Below are positions 15,211-23,186 of a DNA stretch of 40,274 nt, piece by piece. Below the pieces are notes generated by a model that did not search any database, was not told where the DNA came from, and worked only from the letters and a program-made list of their open reading frames with translations. The stretch comes from Shewanella sairae. GTDB lineage: Bacteria > Pseudomonadota > Gammaproteobacteria > Enterobacterales > Shewanellaceae. Within the stretch, counting starts at the first letter, position 1, and the number at the start of each line of letters is the position of its first letter. A program made the translations under genes and the position numbers. The DNA lies in NCBI RefSeq assembly GCF_023283535.1, contig NZ_JAKILT010000053.1, positions 1-40,274 of the forward strand, written 5' to 3'.

Positions 15211-17691
15211 TTATGCTTTCATCACTTTAACTGGACACTTCTTGAAGTCTGTCTCTTTTGACAGCGGATCAGTCGCATCAAGTATTAACTTGTTGACCAG
15301 CTGACGCGCATCGAAGAATGGCATAAACGCCACGCCTCTAGGCGGCTTGTTGCGGCCTTTTGTTTCAACACGGGTTTTCACTTCGCCGCGAGGAGACGCC
15401 ACAATCACTTCATCACCACGTTTAAGACCACGGGCTTTAGCGTCTTCAGGATGCATAAAAATCTGTGCATCTGGGTAAGCGCGGTAAAGCTCTGGCACAC
15501 GTGCTGTCATTGAGCCTGTATGCCAATGTTCAAGTACACGACCGGTTGATAACCAGATATCGTACTCTTCATTCGGCTCTTCAGCTGCAGGCTCATATGG
15601 TAGGGCGAAAATCACCGCTTTACCGTCAGGCTTACCGTAGAAGTCGAATTCCTTGTCGCCTTTAACGTAAGGATCACCCTTAGAGAAGCGGCGTAGGGTT
15701 TCTTTACCATCAACTACTGGCCAGCGTAGACCGCGAGATTCATGGTAAGCATCGAAGTTAGCTAAATCGTGAGCGTGGCCGCGACCAAACTGGGCGTATT
15801 CTTCGAATAGGCCTTTTTGTACGTAGAAACCAAATGCTTCAGACTCGTCGTTGTACTCGCCTTTACATTCGCTTGCTGGGAACTTGTCGACGACGCCGTT
15901 GGCATAAAGCACGTCAAATAGGGTTTTATCAGCCAGTTCAGGTTGCTTAGCAATCAGTTCAGCAGGCCATACTTCAGACACCTTAAAGCGCTTAGAGAAC
16001 TCCATTAGCTGCCACAAGTCAGACTTAGCGCCTTCTGGTGCTTTAACTTGCTGGTGCCACATGTGAGTACGACGCTCTGCGTTACCGTAAGCCCCTTCTT
16101 TTTCTACCCACATTGCTGTTGGCAGAATCAAGTCGGCTGCCATTGCAGTGACTGTTGGGTATGGATCAGACACCACGATGAAGTTTTCTGGGTTACGGAA
16201 ACCAGGGTACATTTCGTCGTTAATGTTCGGGCCGGCTTGCATGTTGTTGGTACACATAGTCCAGTAACAGTTCAGCTTGCCATCTTTAAGCATGCGGCTC
16301 TGTAGTACCGCGTGGAAACCAGGCTTTGGCGGAATAGTGCCTTGTGGTACTTGCCATAGCTTCTCAGTAATTTCACGGTGCTTAGGATTCATCACCACCA
16401 TGTCTGCTGGCAGACGGTGGGCGAATGTCCCCACTTCACGTGCAGTACCACAAGCTGATGGCTGACCTGTTAGTGAGAACGGGCTGTTACCAGGAGTGGC
16501 AATCTTACCGGTTAGCAAGTGGATGTTATAAAGCATGTTGTTGGCCCACACACCACGGGTGTGTTGGTTAATACCCATGGTCCACAAGCTCATCATTTTC
16601 ACGTTTGGATCGGCGTAAGCTTTCGCCATTAGCTCTAGCTTTTCTGGTTCAACACCACTCATTTCAGCTGCGTATTCAAGCGTGTAAGTGCTTACGAATT
16701 TAGCGTACTCGTCAAAACTGATTGGTGCGAACTTACCGTTACCAGGGTTCTTGGCTTTCTTTTCAAGCGGATGATCTGGACGTAGACCGTAACCGATATC
16801 GTCAGTACCCAATGCAAAGGTGGTATGCTTGTTCACGAAGTCTTTGTTTACTGCATCGTTTTGAATGATGTAGTTAGCAATGTAGTTAAGGATCACCAAG
16901 TCAGACTGTGGACGGAACACCATGGCGTTGTCTGCTAAGTCGAAGCTACGGTTTTCGAACGTCGATAACACATGCACACGGCTTGTTGGGCTGCTTAAAC
17001 GGCGGTCAGATAAGCGTGCCCAAAGGATTGGGTGCATCTCAGCCATGTTGGCGCCCCAAAGTGCGAATTGGTCTGCCGCTTCTAAGTCATCGTAACAACC
17101 CATTGGCTCATCAATGCCAAAGGTACGCATAAAGCCTACAACCGCTGATGCCATACAATGGCGCGCATTCGGGTCGATGTTGTTAGTTAAGAAACCGGCT
17201 TTATGCAGTTTAGAGGCAGCGTAGCCTTCCCAAACAGTCCACTGACCAGAACCAAACATACCAACGGCTGTTGGGCCTTTGGTTTTAAGGGTGTCTTTCC
17301 ACTTTTCAGCCATGATGTCGAAAGCGCTATCCCAGCTGATTGGGGTGAACTCGCCTTCTTTATCATATTGACCGTCTTTCATACGTAGAAGCGGTGTAGT
17401 GAGGCGATCTTTACCGTACATGATTTTAGAAAGGAAGTAGCCTTTAATACAGTTAAGACCTTTGTTCACAGGGCTTTCAGGGTCACCTTTGGTGGCGACC
17501 ACTTTGCCATTGTCAGTGCCCACTAGAACACTACAACCTACGCCACAAAAACGACAAGGTGCTTTGTCCCACTTGATGCTATCTTTTTGCTCTGCAGCTT
17601 CAACTATCTTAACTGGCAGAGTCGCGCCTACGGCTGTTGCGGCAGCAACGGCGGCGTTGGCTTTTAGAAACTCGCGACGGCTAATGCTCAT
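15211..17691 (-). CDS. napA: Periplasmic nitrate reductase catalytic subunit NapA
   Basis: An 826-residue molybdopterin enzyme that reduces nitrate to nitrite in the periplasm. The N-terminus MSISRREFLKAN is a Tat signal. The 4Fe-4S site is C46, C49, C53 and C81 with the conserved CIKG lysine K83. The molybdenum ligand is Cys179 in NARHCMASAV. The C-terminal part (LSTGRVLEHWHTGSMT and following) is the dinucleotide-binding domain. I start at ATG 17691 because GAGGAA lies 7-8 bp upstream and because NapA proteins begin with the twin-arginine segment; the frame also has a GTG four codons earlier. It overlaps napD by 11 bp. Length agrees with E. coli NapA (828). Confidence 0.97.
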   Translation of the reverse strand: MSISRREFLKANAAVAAATAVGATLPVKIVEAAEQKDSIKWDKAPCRFCGVGCSVLVGTDNGKVVATKGDPESPVNKGLNCIKGYFLSKIMYGKDRLTTPLLRMKDGQYDKEGEFTPISWDSAFDIMAEKWKDTLKTKGPTAVGMFGSGQWTVWEGYAASKLHKAGFLTNNIDPNARHCMASAVVGFMRTFGIDEPMGCYDDLEAADQFALWGANMAEMHPILWARLSDRRLSSPTSRVHVLSTFENRSFDLADNAMVFRPQSDLVILNYIANYIIQNDAVNKDFVNKHTTFALGTDDIGYGLRPDHPLEKKAKNPGNGKFAPISFDEYAKFVSTYTLEYAAEMSGVEPEKLELMAKAYADPNVKMMSLWTMGINQHTRGVWANNMLYNIHLLTGKIATPGNSPFSLTGQPSACGTAREVGTFAHRLPADMVVMNPKHREITEKLWQVPQGTIPPKPGFHAVLQSRMLKDGKLNCYWTMCTNNMQAGPNINDEMYPGFRNPENFIVVSDPYPTVTAMAADLILPTAMWVEKEGAYGNAERRTHMWHQQVKAPEGAKSDLWQLMEFSKRFKVSEVWPAELIAKQPELADKTLFDVLYANGVVDKFPASECKGEYNDESEAFGFYVQKGLFEEYAQFGRGHAHDLANFDAYHESRGLRWPVVDGKETLRRFSKGDPYVKGDKEFDFYGKPDGKAVIFALPYEPAAEEPNEEYDIWLSTGRVLEHWHTGSMTARVPELYRAYPDAQIFMHPEDAKARGLKRGDEVIVASPRGEVKTRVETKGRNKPPRGVAFMPFFDARQLVNKLILDATDPLSKETDFKKCPVKVMKA

Positions 17692-17956
17692 GGTGTTCCT
17701 CACTCTTTTTTTCTACTGGATCGACTTGATGATAAATAAGACTGCTATTAAGCACGCCTTCAAGGGCGTTAATTGCTTCTACGCTATCGAGGATGGCGCG
17801 TTGGGTGTCACCTTCAACGGTGACAACAAACTTACCTTCGTCAGTAACGGCATGGATTTCGGTGCCTGACAGTGCTGAGATCCTGTTGTTAATCTCAGCT
17901 ACAGCATGTGGTGCGGCGTGCACAACTAGGCTGGTAATATGAAATTCTTGGCTCAT
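17681..17956 (-). CDS. napD: NapD, chaperone for NapA maturation and Tat signal proofreading
   Basis: A 91-residue cytoplasmic protein, MSQEFHITSLVVHAAP through GVLNSSLIYHQ, matching the NapD pattern (SLVV at the start, EGVL..SLVYHQ at the end). NapD binds the NapA signal peptide and delays its export until cofactor is loaded. I start at 17956 rather than the earlier ATG at 17992 because GAAGG lies 7 bp before 17956 and nothing lies before 17992. The tail is acidic and His-rich (EHHEH). It is first in the operon and overlaps napA. Confidence 0.94.
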   Translation of the reverse strand: MSQEFHITSLVVHAAPHAVAEINNRISALSGTEIHAVTDEGKFVVTVEGDTQRAILDSVEAINALEGVLNSSLIYHQVDPVEKKSEEHHEH

Positions 17957-18060
17957 CTGTTTACCTTCTGTGATTTGGCAAATAACACTCATTTTGGAAT
18001 AGTGCTGCGGTTACTTACCAAGGTTTATATCGAGTCTAGACCTCATGAAAATTGTGGGTA

Positions 18061-18076
18061 TACCTCACAAGGGGTA
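18061..18076 (-). promoter_or_regulatory. NarP/NarL-type 7-2-7 heptamer pair upstream of napD
   Basis: TACCTCA-CA-AGGGGTA is an inverted pair of TACYYMT-type heptamers (one perfect, one with a single mismatch), spaced by 2 bp as NarP requires. It is centred 112 bp before the napD ATG. Confidence 0.6.
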
Positions 18077-18089
18077 TTGGGAGTTTTTG

Positions 18090-18103
18090 TAGACCAAGAT
18101 CAA
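18090..18103 (-). promoter_or_regulatory. FNR/EtrA-like site upstream of napD
   Basis: On the minus strand TTGAT-CTTG-GTCTA matches the TTGAT-N4-ATCAA consensus at 8 of 10. It lies 28 bp upstream of the NarP-like site, an order like that of the E. coli napF promoter. Confidence 0.45.
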
Positions 18104-18112
18104 CTTTTTGAG

Positions 18113-18128
18113 GGTGATCTAGTTCTCA
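18113..18128. promoter_or_regulatory. CRP-like site upstream of napD
   Basis: GGTGA-TCTAGT-TCTCA matches TGTGA-N6-TCACA at 8 of 10 with correct spacing. CRP is the main activator of anaerobic respiration genes in Shewanella, so the site is credible. Confidence 0.5.
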
Positions 18129-18222
18129 AATTGACCAATAAATATTAGGGGGTTGTTGGAATTTTGTCCATCCAGAATGTTAGCTTGCGCTACATTAAAA
18201 AATAAATATATTCAAAAGCTTG

Positions 18223-18241
18223 GTTAATGATAATCATTCTT
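18223..18241. promoter_or_regulatory. Fur-like box
   Basis: GTTAATGATAATCATTCTT matches the 19-bp Fur consensus at 16 positions, with the central ATGATAATCAT perfect. It lies 267 bp upstream of napD, and no + strand gene follows it before the convergent-facing end of the lipoprotein gene. The target is therefore nap or an unseen small RNA. Confidence 0.6.
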
Positions 18242-18364
18242 ATTTACCGGGTTTATTCTGGTTGGTTTCAGGCGTTTTTTTATATTTATCACTGGGGAAA
18301 GTGACGCAGTTTGTCGAAATAGAAACAGTACTTTAGCTAAGCATTAATCTCGACCGTTAACGCG

Positions 18365-18383
18365 AAAAAAGCAGTCGACTGCC
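18365..18383 (-). terminator. Possible terminator of the AttH-like gene
   Basis: On the minus strand GCAGTCGACTGC (perfect palindrome, 18371-18382) is followed by TTTTTT, 54 bp after the gene. As a hairpin its stem is only 4 bp, so the call is weak. Confidence 0.35.
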
Positions 18384-18436
18384 AATTAAGGAATAGAGAG
18401 CGTAGCACCTAATAGATTGCCACCAATAAGCTGATT

Positions 18437-19630
18437 TTAATAACCAGTCAGTTCCATATAGCCTAAACCACTATGGCTGCCGCTGATGCTAACCGGTCCC
18501 TCCCAATAGGGAATGGACAATGGCATGCTAGCATTAGCGTTTAGTGCTTGGGTTGAGAGTTCAATACTTTGTGAAGGGATAGCAATATTCCAAGCAACCG
18601 GATAGCGACCAGACTCTGTTTGTTGCCAAGCGGTGGCGATCATGGTTATTTGCTCACTGTTGATCTGTTGACCACAGCCGTCTGGATACATACGTCTGCC
18701 ACTATAAAAGGCCTGCTGTTTTTCGCCATTTTCTCGCAATTGAAACAGCATTAATGCTGAACCATCATCGAGCCTCAAAGCAAACCAGTCCCAGCCTTGT
18801 TGGGTTTTTGACAAAAACTGCGAACTCCACTCCCTGTCTAACCATGCATTGCCAGACACTTTTAGTGTTTCACCGTCACGTTCGACGGTACCGCTTACCT
18901 TAATAAAAGGTTGGCTGTAGTAATAGCTTGCTACCGTGCCTGTGGCATTTTTGCGGCTATAACCATTGTCGCCCTGTAGTTGAAATGGCGCCTGACTGTC
19001 GAGTTGCAGTTGATAGCTAAATTCAGTGGCGTTGGCAGATAGCGTGGCAGGGAACAACTGCTCGTTATGGCTTTGCCACTTCCAGTCGTCTTGTTGGATC
19101 CGCAGCGGCGACACCTGTGTGCCGGCAAAATGGGCGTTACCTCGGGTCCATTTTTCTGCGGCAAGATGTTGCTGTTTACTGGTCATGGCAGTGTGCGACA
19201 TATACAGCTGCTCAGTCTGCCAATCCGATGTGAATTGAGTTTGAGTCGGTGATGGTGGAGCAAGGGCAATACGAAACTGAGTCCATTGCAGTCCCAGCTG
19301 CTCGCCATTTTGAGTGGTTAAGTTCGCGGTTAAATACCACCACTCTTGGCGAAAGTCATCGTGGGCTTGGTGATCGGCTGGGAAGCTAAGTTGCTTACCT
19401 GGCAGCACCGGCGAATAACCTTGAGTGTTACCATCTAATAGTTGCCCCATGCCGCTTGATGCATGGAATGAATCACCATTATCCGCGGACTCATTGAAGC
19501 AGGCTGTTAATAGCAGGCTTAAACTGAGTACTGCTAAGCTGCGTATTATACTCGGCACTATACTCAGAACTATGCTGCGAGAGATAAGTGTTAGCTTTAC
19601 TTTGCTTAGATAGCGGCTCTTTAGCTTCAT
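18437..19630 (-). CDS. AttH-like secreted lipoprotein (carotenoid 1,2-hydratase-like / lipocalin-like fold)
   Basis: A 397-residue lipoprotein: basic N-terminus, hydrophobic stretch, lipobox LTAC. The domain begins FRQEWWYLTANL and has the family blocks SHTAMT (after a short Tyr-rich strand), GDNGYSRK, SYYYSQPFIKVSGTV, WLDREWSSQ, WDWFALRLDDG and, near the end, YWEGPVSISG. These mark the CrtC/AttH group of predicted secreted hydrolases, which usually accompany MacB-like ABC exporters; its substrate is unknown. I start at 19630 since AGGAGG lies 6 bp upstream and the ATG overlaps the permease stop as ATGA. A longer frame reaches 19678 inside the permease gene. It is the last gene of a three-gene operon. 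Confidence 0.85.
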   Translation of the reverse strand: MKLKSRYLSKVKLTLISRSIVLSIVPSIIRSLAVLSLSLLLTACFNESADNGDSFHASSGMGQLLDGNTQGYSPVLPGKQLSFPADHQAHDDFRQEWWYLTANLTTQNGEQLGLQWTQFRIALAPPSPTQTQFTSDWQTEQLYMSHTAMTSKQQHLAAEKWTRGNAHFAGTQVSPLRIQQDDWKWQSHNEQLFPATLSANATEFSYQLQLDSQAPFQLQGDNGYSRKNATGTVASYYYSQPFIKVSGTVERDGETLKVSGNAWLDREWSSQFLSKTQQGWDWFALRLDDGSALMLFQLRENGEKQQAFYSGRRMYPDGCGQQINSEQITMIATAWQQTESGRYPVAWNIAIPSQSIELSTQALNANASMPLSIPYWEGPVSISGSHSGLGYMELTGY

Positions 19631-22185
19631 AATGCCTCCTGCTGCAAACTGCTTATCAGTGGTTTTCGGGTCTGCCACAATAAAGGCAAAATCACTGCAA
19701 TTGCGCTAGCAATAATCGCGATAACCAGCACTCTGAAATAAGCCTGCCAATCCCATACCATGGCGATACTCCAGCCAAATGCTTGCAAGGTGACTTTGTT
19801 GATCAGTAAATATCCCAATAGTGCTCCCGTTGGCAAGGCTAATAAACAAGTAAACAGTACGATCAATAGCATTTGCCCTGACACTAAGCCGCGCAGTTGA
19901 TTACGGCTTACTCCTAATGCATAAAGCCTAGCTAGCGGGGCTTGACGCGCTTGAGTCAGCATTAAGCAGGCGCTGAATAAGCCTATGGCGGCAACCAGTA
20001 AGGTTAAGCTGTTTAACACTAAAGTAATTGAGAAGGTTCGCTTAAAAATCTCCAGCGCCCGTTGTTTGATTTTGGTTTGGTTGTACATCTGCGCCGCTGA
20101 TAACGGCACTCTTTGTTGCAATATGGCTTCAAGTTCACTGATATTCTCAGCGTAACTGGCTGCAATGCTGGTGGGCTGGATGGGCAGTTGCAGTTGCCGC
20201 CAGTTCTTTTGGCTAACAATCACTTGGCCTAACGGGTTGCCGTAATCATAAAAAATAGCGCTAATTGGCAAGGCGGTTAATCCTGCTTGTTCAAATTCAG
20301 GCAGGCTGATGCTATCACCAACATTGAGGCGGTATTTTATCGCCATTGGCTCGCTGATCATTAAGCTGTCGCCATTAAAGAATGTTTGCCAATGGGTGTC
20401 TGTTTGTGCTTTGACTTGATTGCTATTGCGAAGCGAATGAGCATCGCGGGTCATTAAGCTCACCGGTGCTTTTTGATAGCGGCTGCTATGCATCCATTGG
20501 CCATAAATCGCCGTGACTTTAGGCAGCTCAGCCAGTAGCGCTTGGGTTTGCAATACTTTGTCGCTAGGGGGGCGAATATACAGATCGGCATAGAGTCTAT
20601 CGTCGAGCCAATGTTTTAAGGTGATTTCAAAGCTGCCGACCAAGGTGTTCATCGAGATATTCGCTGTCAGGGCAAGCAACATCGCCATCATAGCGAGAGA
20701 CAGCGGTGCAATCAGTTCTTTGCTTTCGGCAACGGCATAACGCCACAGACCATTACGGGTAAAGCGCTCAACTAACGAGATCCCGATTTGCAACACCAGT
20801 GGCAACAATAATGGGATCGCTATGGTCACCACGCCCAGCAAGCCTAAGCTATATTGAAAGTTATCGGTGAGTGGAAACAGTAGCGCGCTACCAGTGAGCA
20901 GAAATAGGGCAATGATAAAGAGTTTTTTATGTTGTTTTTTGGCTTGGCTTTGTTGCTCATAGCGGCTTGCGCTTCGCGCCAAAGGCTGTTTGGCTAATGT
21001 GTTAAATAGCGGGTAACAAGCAAGCGAGGCTGCAAAAAAGGTCAGCCCTATGGCTTGGTATAACCAGCTCCACTGCCACAAGCCCGGCATTAGCCTTGCG
21101 CCGTAGAGCTGCTCTAAGGTGAGGGCAATCATAGGTTGTAACCAATGGCTGAGCTGTAATCCAAGAATGAATCCGGCAAAAGAGCCGACTAATACTAAGC
21201 TAAACAGTTCTATAAGTAATGCCGATAGTAACGCGCGCTGCGGCACCCCTTGTTGTTGCAGTTGTACCAGTAATTTCTGCCGTTTCAATAAGCTATAACG
21301 TACACCGTTATAGGCAATAAATAGACCGACCACAAAGGCGAGTAAACTCATGGCGGTTAAATTCAAATGAAAGCTTCGGGTTAAGCTCGTTAGCCCCTCA
21401 CCTTGATCTTGCTCGGCAAAATCAAAGTGCTGGCTAGTTTGCTGGGCAAAGGTGTCATTGACTTGTTGGGTAAGGCCATCAGCTTGACCAAATAGTGCAA
21501 TATAACTGAGTTGCCCCTGGCGATTCAGTAGCTGCTGCCCCAGTGAAATATCCATTAAAATGGCATTGCCTAGTCCTATGCTGTCATCTAAGGCAATGAC
21601 ATTGAGCGTCATGCCATTTAGCGTCATCTTGCCAGTTGACGCAGCATCGTCGGCAAAACTTTGGCTGGTTAATACATAGGGGGCACCCGCGAGTAATTTA
21701 GCGAGGGGGATCTCGGCTGACAATAGCGATACGCTTTGCTCAGTGTTTTGATTGCTAGCATGTGCTTTGCTGCTGCCAGCAGCTTTTTCGCTTTGTATCG
21801 ATAGCGCGGCGACTAAATCACTGGCTTGTATATCCCAGCGTTGACCTTGCTTATCTGTCACTGTGCCATTTAACACTGCGAGTGCTTGCGTGACTCCGGC
21901 TCGCCTTAGGGCAAAATAAACCGCTTCATCAATGGATTTTTTGCCCGTTGCTGGGGTGAGCAGTAATTGGGCGCGCTGACTGAGGAGTTCGGTTGCTTCT
22001 GAGTAGCTACGCACTGCATTTTCGTTAGTGGCTCTAACCCCTATCAGCAGGGTTACCGCTAAGATAATACCCAGCAAAATAGCGCCTGCTTGCAGTGGCG
22101 ACTTTAGGTAGTGGCGCGCAAAAACAGCAAGGCTTAAACCTACGGTTAAGCCAAAACCTGAAGCGTTATTTGAGCTACTACTCAT
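19627..22185 (-). CDS. FtsX-like ABC permease, about 10 membrane spans (AttF/AttG fusion or YbbP-like)
   Basis: An 852-residue inner-membrane protein. After one N-terminal span (about 35-55) there is a periplasmic domain (about 60-270) and three to four spans (about 280-400). Two central spans follow, then another long periplasmic loop and three final spans (about 720-840). It has two FtsX-like permease halves, as in YbbP or LolCE-type transporters; in other species AttF and AttG are described as separate proteins. Such mechanotransmission exporters move lipids, lipoproteins or peptides across the envelope without a transport pore. The start at 22185 overlaps the ATPase gene by 8 bp, with AAGG upstream. 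The partner lipoprotein AttH-like gene follows with an ATGA overlap. Confidence 0.85.
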   Translation of the reverse strand: MSSSSNNASGFGLTVGLSLAVFARHYLKSPLQAGAILLGIILAVTLLIGVRATNENAVRSYSEATELLSQRAQLLLTPATGKKSIDEAVYFALRRAGVTQALAVLNGTVTDKQGQRWDIQASDLVAALSIQSEKAAGSSKAHASNQNTEQSVSLLSAEIPLAKLLAGAPYVLTSQSFADDAASTGKMTLNGMTLNVIALDDSIGLGNAILMDISLGQQLLNRQGQLSYIALFGQADGLTQQVNDTFAQQTSQHFDFAEQDQGEGLTSLTRSFHLNLTAMSLLAFVVGLFIAYNGVRYSLLKRQKLLVQLQQQGVPQRALLSALLIELFSLVLVGSFAGFILGLQLSHWLQPMIALTLEQLYGARLMPGLWQWSWLYQAIGLTFFAASLACYPLFNTLAKQPLARSASRYEQQSQAKKQHKKLFIIALFLLTGSALLFPLTDNFQYSLGLLGVVTIAIPLLLPLVLQIGISLVERFTRNGLWRYAVAESKELIAPLSLAMMAMLLALTANISMNTLVGSFEITLKHWLDDRLYADLYIRPPSDKVLQTQALLAELPKVTAIYGQWMHSSRYQKAPVSLMTRDAHSLRNSNQVKAQTDTHWQTFFNGDSLMISEPMAIKYRLNVGDSISLPEFEQAGLTALPISAIFYDYGNPLGQVIVSQKNWRQLQLPIQPTSIAASYAENISELEAILQQRVPLSAAQMYNQTKIKQRALEIFKRTFSITLVLNSLTLLVAAIGLFSACLMLTQARQAPLARLYALGVSRNQLRGLVSGQMLLIVLFTCLLALPTGALLGYLLINKVTLQAFGWSIAMVWDWQAYFRVLVIAIIASAIAVILPLLWQTRKPLISSLQQEAL

Positions 22186-22846
22186 GGATTTTACCTTGCT
22201 CAAGGTGCCAACGCCGCTGCATAAAGCTAGCGCACTCATTACTATGAGTGACCATTAAAATGCTGGTTTGTGACTCAAGGGCAAGCAGAGTCAATAATGC
22301 CATCACTTGCTGACCGGCTTTTTCATCTAAATTACCAGTGGGCTCATCGGCTAATAACAGCTGTGGTTTGTGGGCAAGGGCACGAGCAATGGCTACGCGT
22401 TGTTGCTGACCGCCGGACAGGGTTTCAACATTGCGGTCTATCACATCCTTGATTCCGAGCTGTTCAATGAGGTAGTCGCACCAAGGAGTCCACCTTTGCT
22501 GGTTTAAGCGCAGTGAAAAGGCGATGTTGTTGCGAACATTTAATGGCGTTAAGAGATTGAATTGTTGGAATACCACACCTAGATGTTGACGTCTAAATTG
22601 GCTCCAATGCGTATCTTGCCAGTTTGCGGTGTTGCTTGAATTTAACAGTAACTCACCTTGGTTAATAAATTCAAAGCCGCCGATGATATTGAGTAGGGTA
22701 CTTTTGCCACTGCCGCTCGGGCCGGTCAGAGCCACGGTATCAGCGCGGTTTATACAGAGGTTAATTTCATTGAGTACTTGGTGATATTTGTCACCATCAT
22801 TAAAGCCTTTTGATACCTGGCGCAAATTCACTATAGCGTTACTCAT
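22178..22846 (-). CDS. ABC transporter ATP-binding protein (MacB/LolD/YbbA type, AttE-like)
   Basis: A 222-residue ATPase with Walker A GPSGSGKST (about 42-50), Q-loop VVFQQFNLL, signature LSGGQQQR followed by VAIARAL, Walker B LLLADEPTGNLD and the switch histidine MVTHS. The PTGNLD sequence after Walker B is typical of the MacB/LolD family. It powers the FtsX-like permease encoded next in the operon. The promoter should lie in the 340-bp spacer before it, where AGAAC-N6-GTTCT (22891-22906) forms an inverted repeat. Confidence 0.92.
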   Translation of the reverse strand: MSNAIVNLRQVSKGFNDGDKYHQVLNEINLCINRADTVALTGPSGSGKSTLLNIIGGFEFINQGELLLNSSNTANWQDTHWSQFRRQHLGVVFQQFNLLTPLNVRNNIAFSLRLNQQRWTPWCDYLIEQLGIKDVIDRNVETLSGGQQQRVAIARALAHKPQLLLADEPTGNLDEKAGQQVMALLTLLALESQTSILMVTHSNECASFMQRRWHLEQGKIHE

Positions 22847-23186
22847 GACTTCCCCCTGTCATCATTCTTAGTCCTTGAGTATTACTGCACAGAACGACTC
22901 TGTTCTAGTATACGTATTTATGTGTCAATTAGATCTCGATAAATTCATTGTTGGCATATGAATACCTAATTAAGAGTAAGCTATACATTTGATAAACTAT
23001 CAAGCTGGGTTTATGTTAGAATTTATAATTCTCAACATTGTGTATTTACTTACAGTATCAGTGGTTAAATATCAGTTTACTCGCTCTTGAATTGATCGAA
23101 CCTAGGTTTAGATCTTAAGAGATGCTGAACTATGATAAACAGCCACCTTATCTATTTAAATCTCCCAGATATATTGGAACCGGGAT
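22847..23186. other. Divergent regulatory spacer (340 bp, no gene)
   Basis: AT-rich, no coding frame. It contains an AGAAC/GTTCT inverted repeat (22891-22906), a perfect 15-bp palindrome AGAATT-TAT-AATTCT (23018-23032) and a 10-bp palindrome AACCTAGGTT (about 23099-23108). The first is nearest the exporter operon, the other two nearest the sensor kinase. No known consensus was recognised. Confidence 0.4.

Larger units (their letters stand above)
17957..18436. promoter_or_regulatory. nap upstream region (480 bp, no gene)
   Basis: No coding frame is visible. The stretch holds, going away from napD, a candidate -10 (TATAAA on the minus strand, 18024-18029), a NarP/NarL-like heptamer pair, an FNR/EtrA-like box, a CRP-like box, a Fur-like box and a weak minus-strand terminator for the neighbouring lipoprotein gene. 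The listed sites are given separately. Confidence 0.6.

Noticed and set aside
17957..17992. Longer NapD N-terminus (start at 17992)
   Set aside because: No ribosome site before 17992, and the NapD family begins close to MSQEFHITSLVV.
17939..18148. 69-codon + strand frame across the nap promoter
   Set aside because: It starts inside napD and covers the regulatory sites; no ribosome site.
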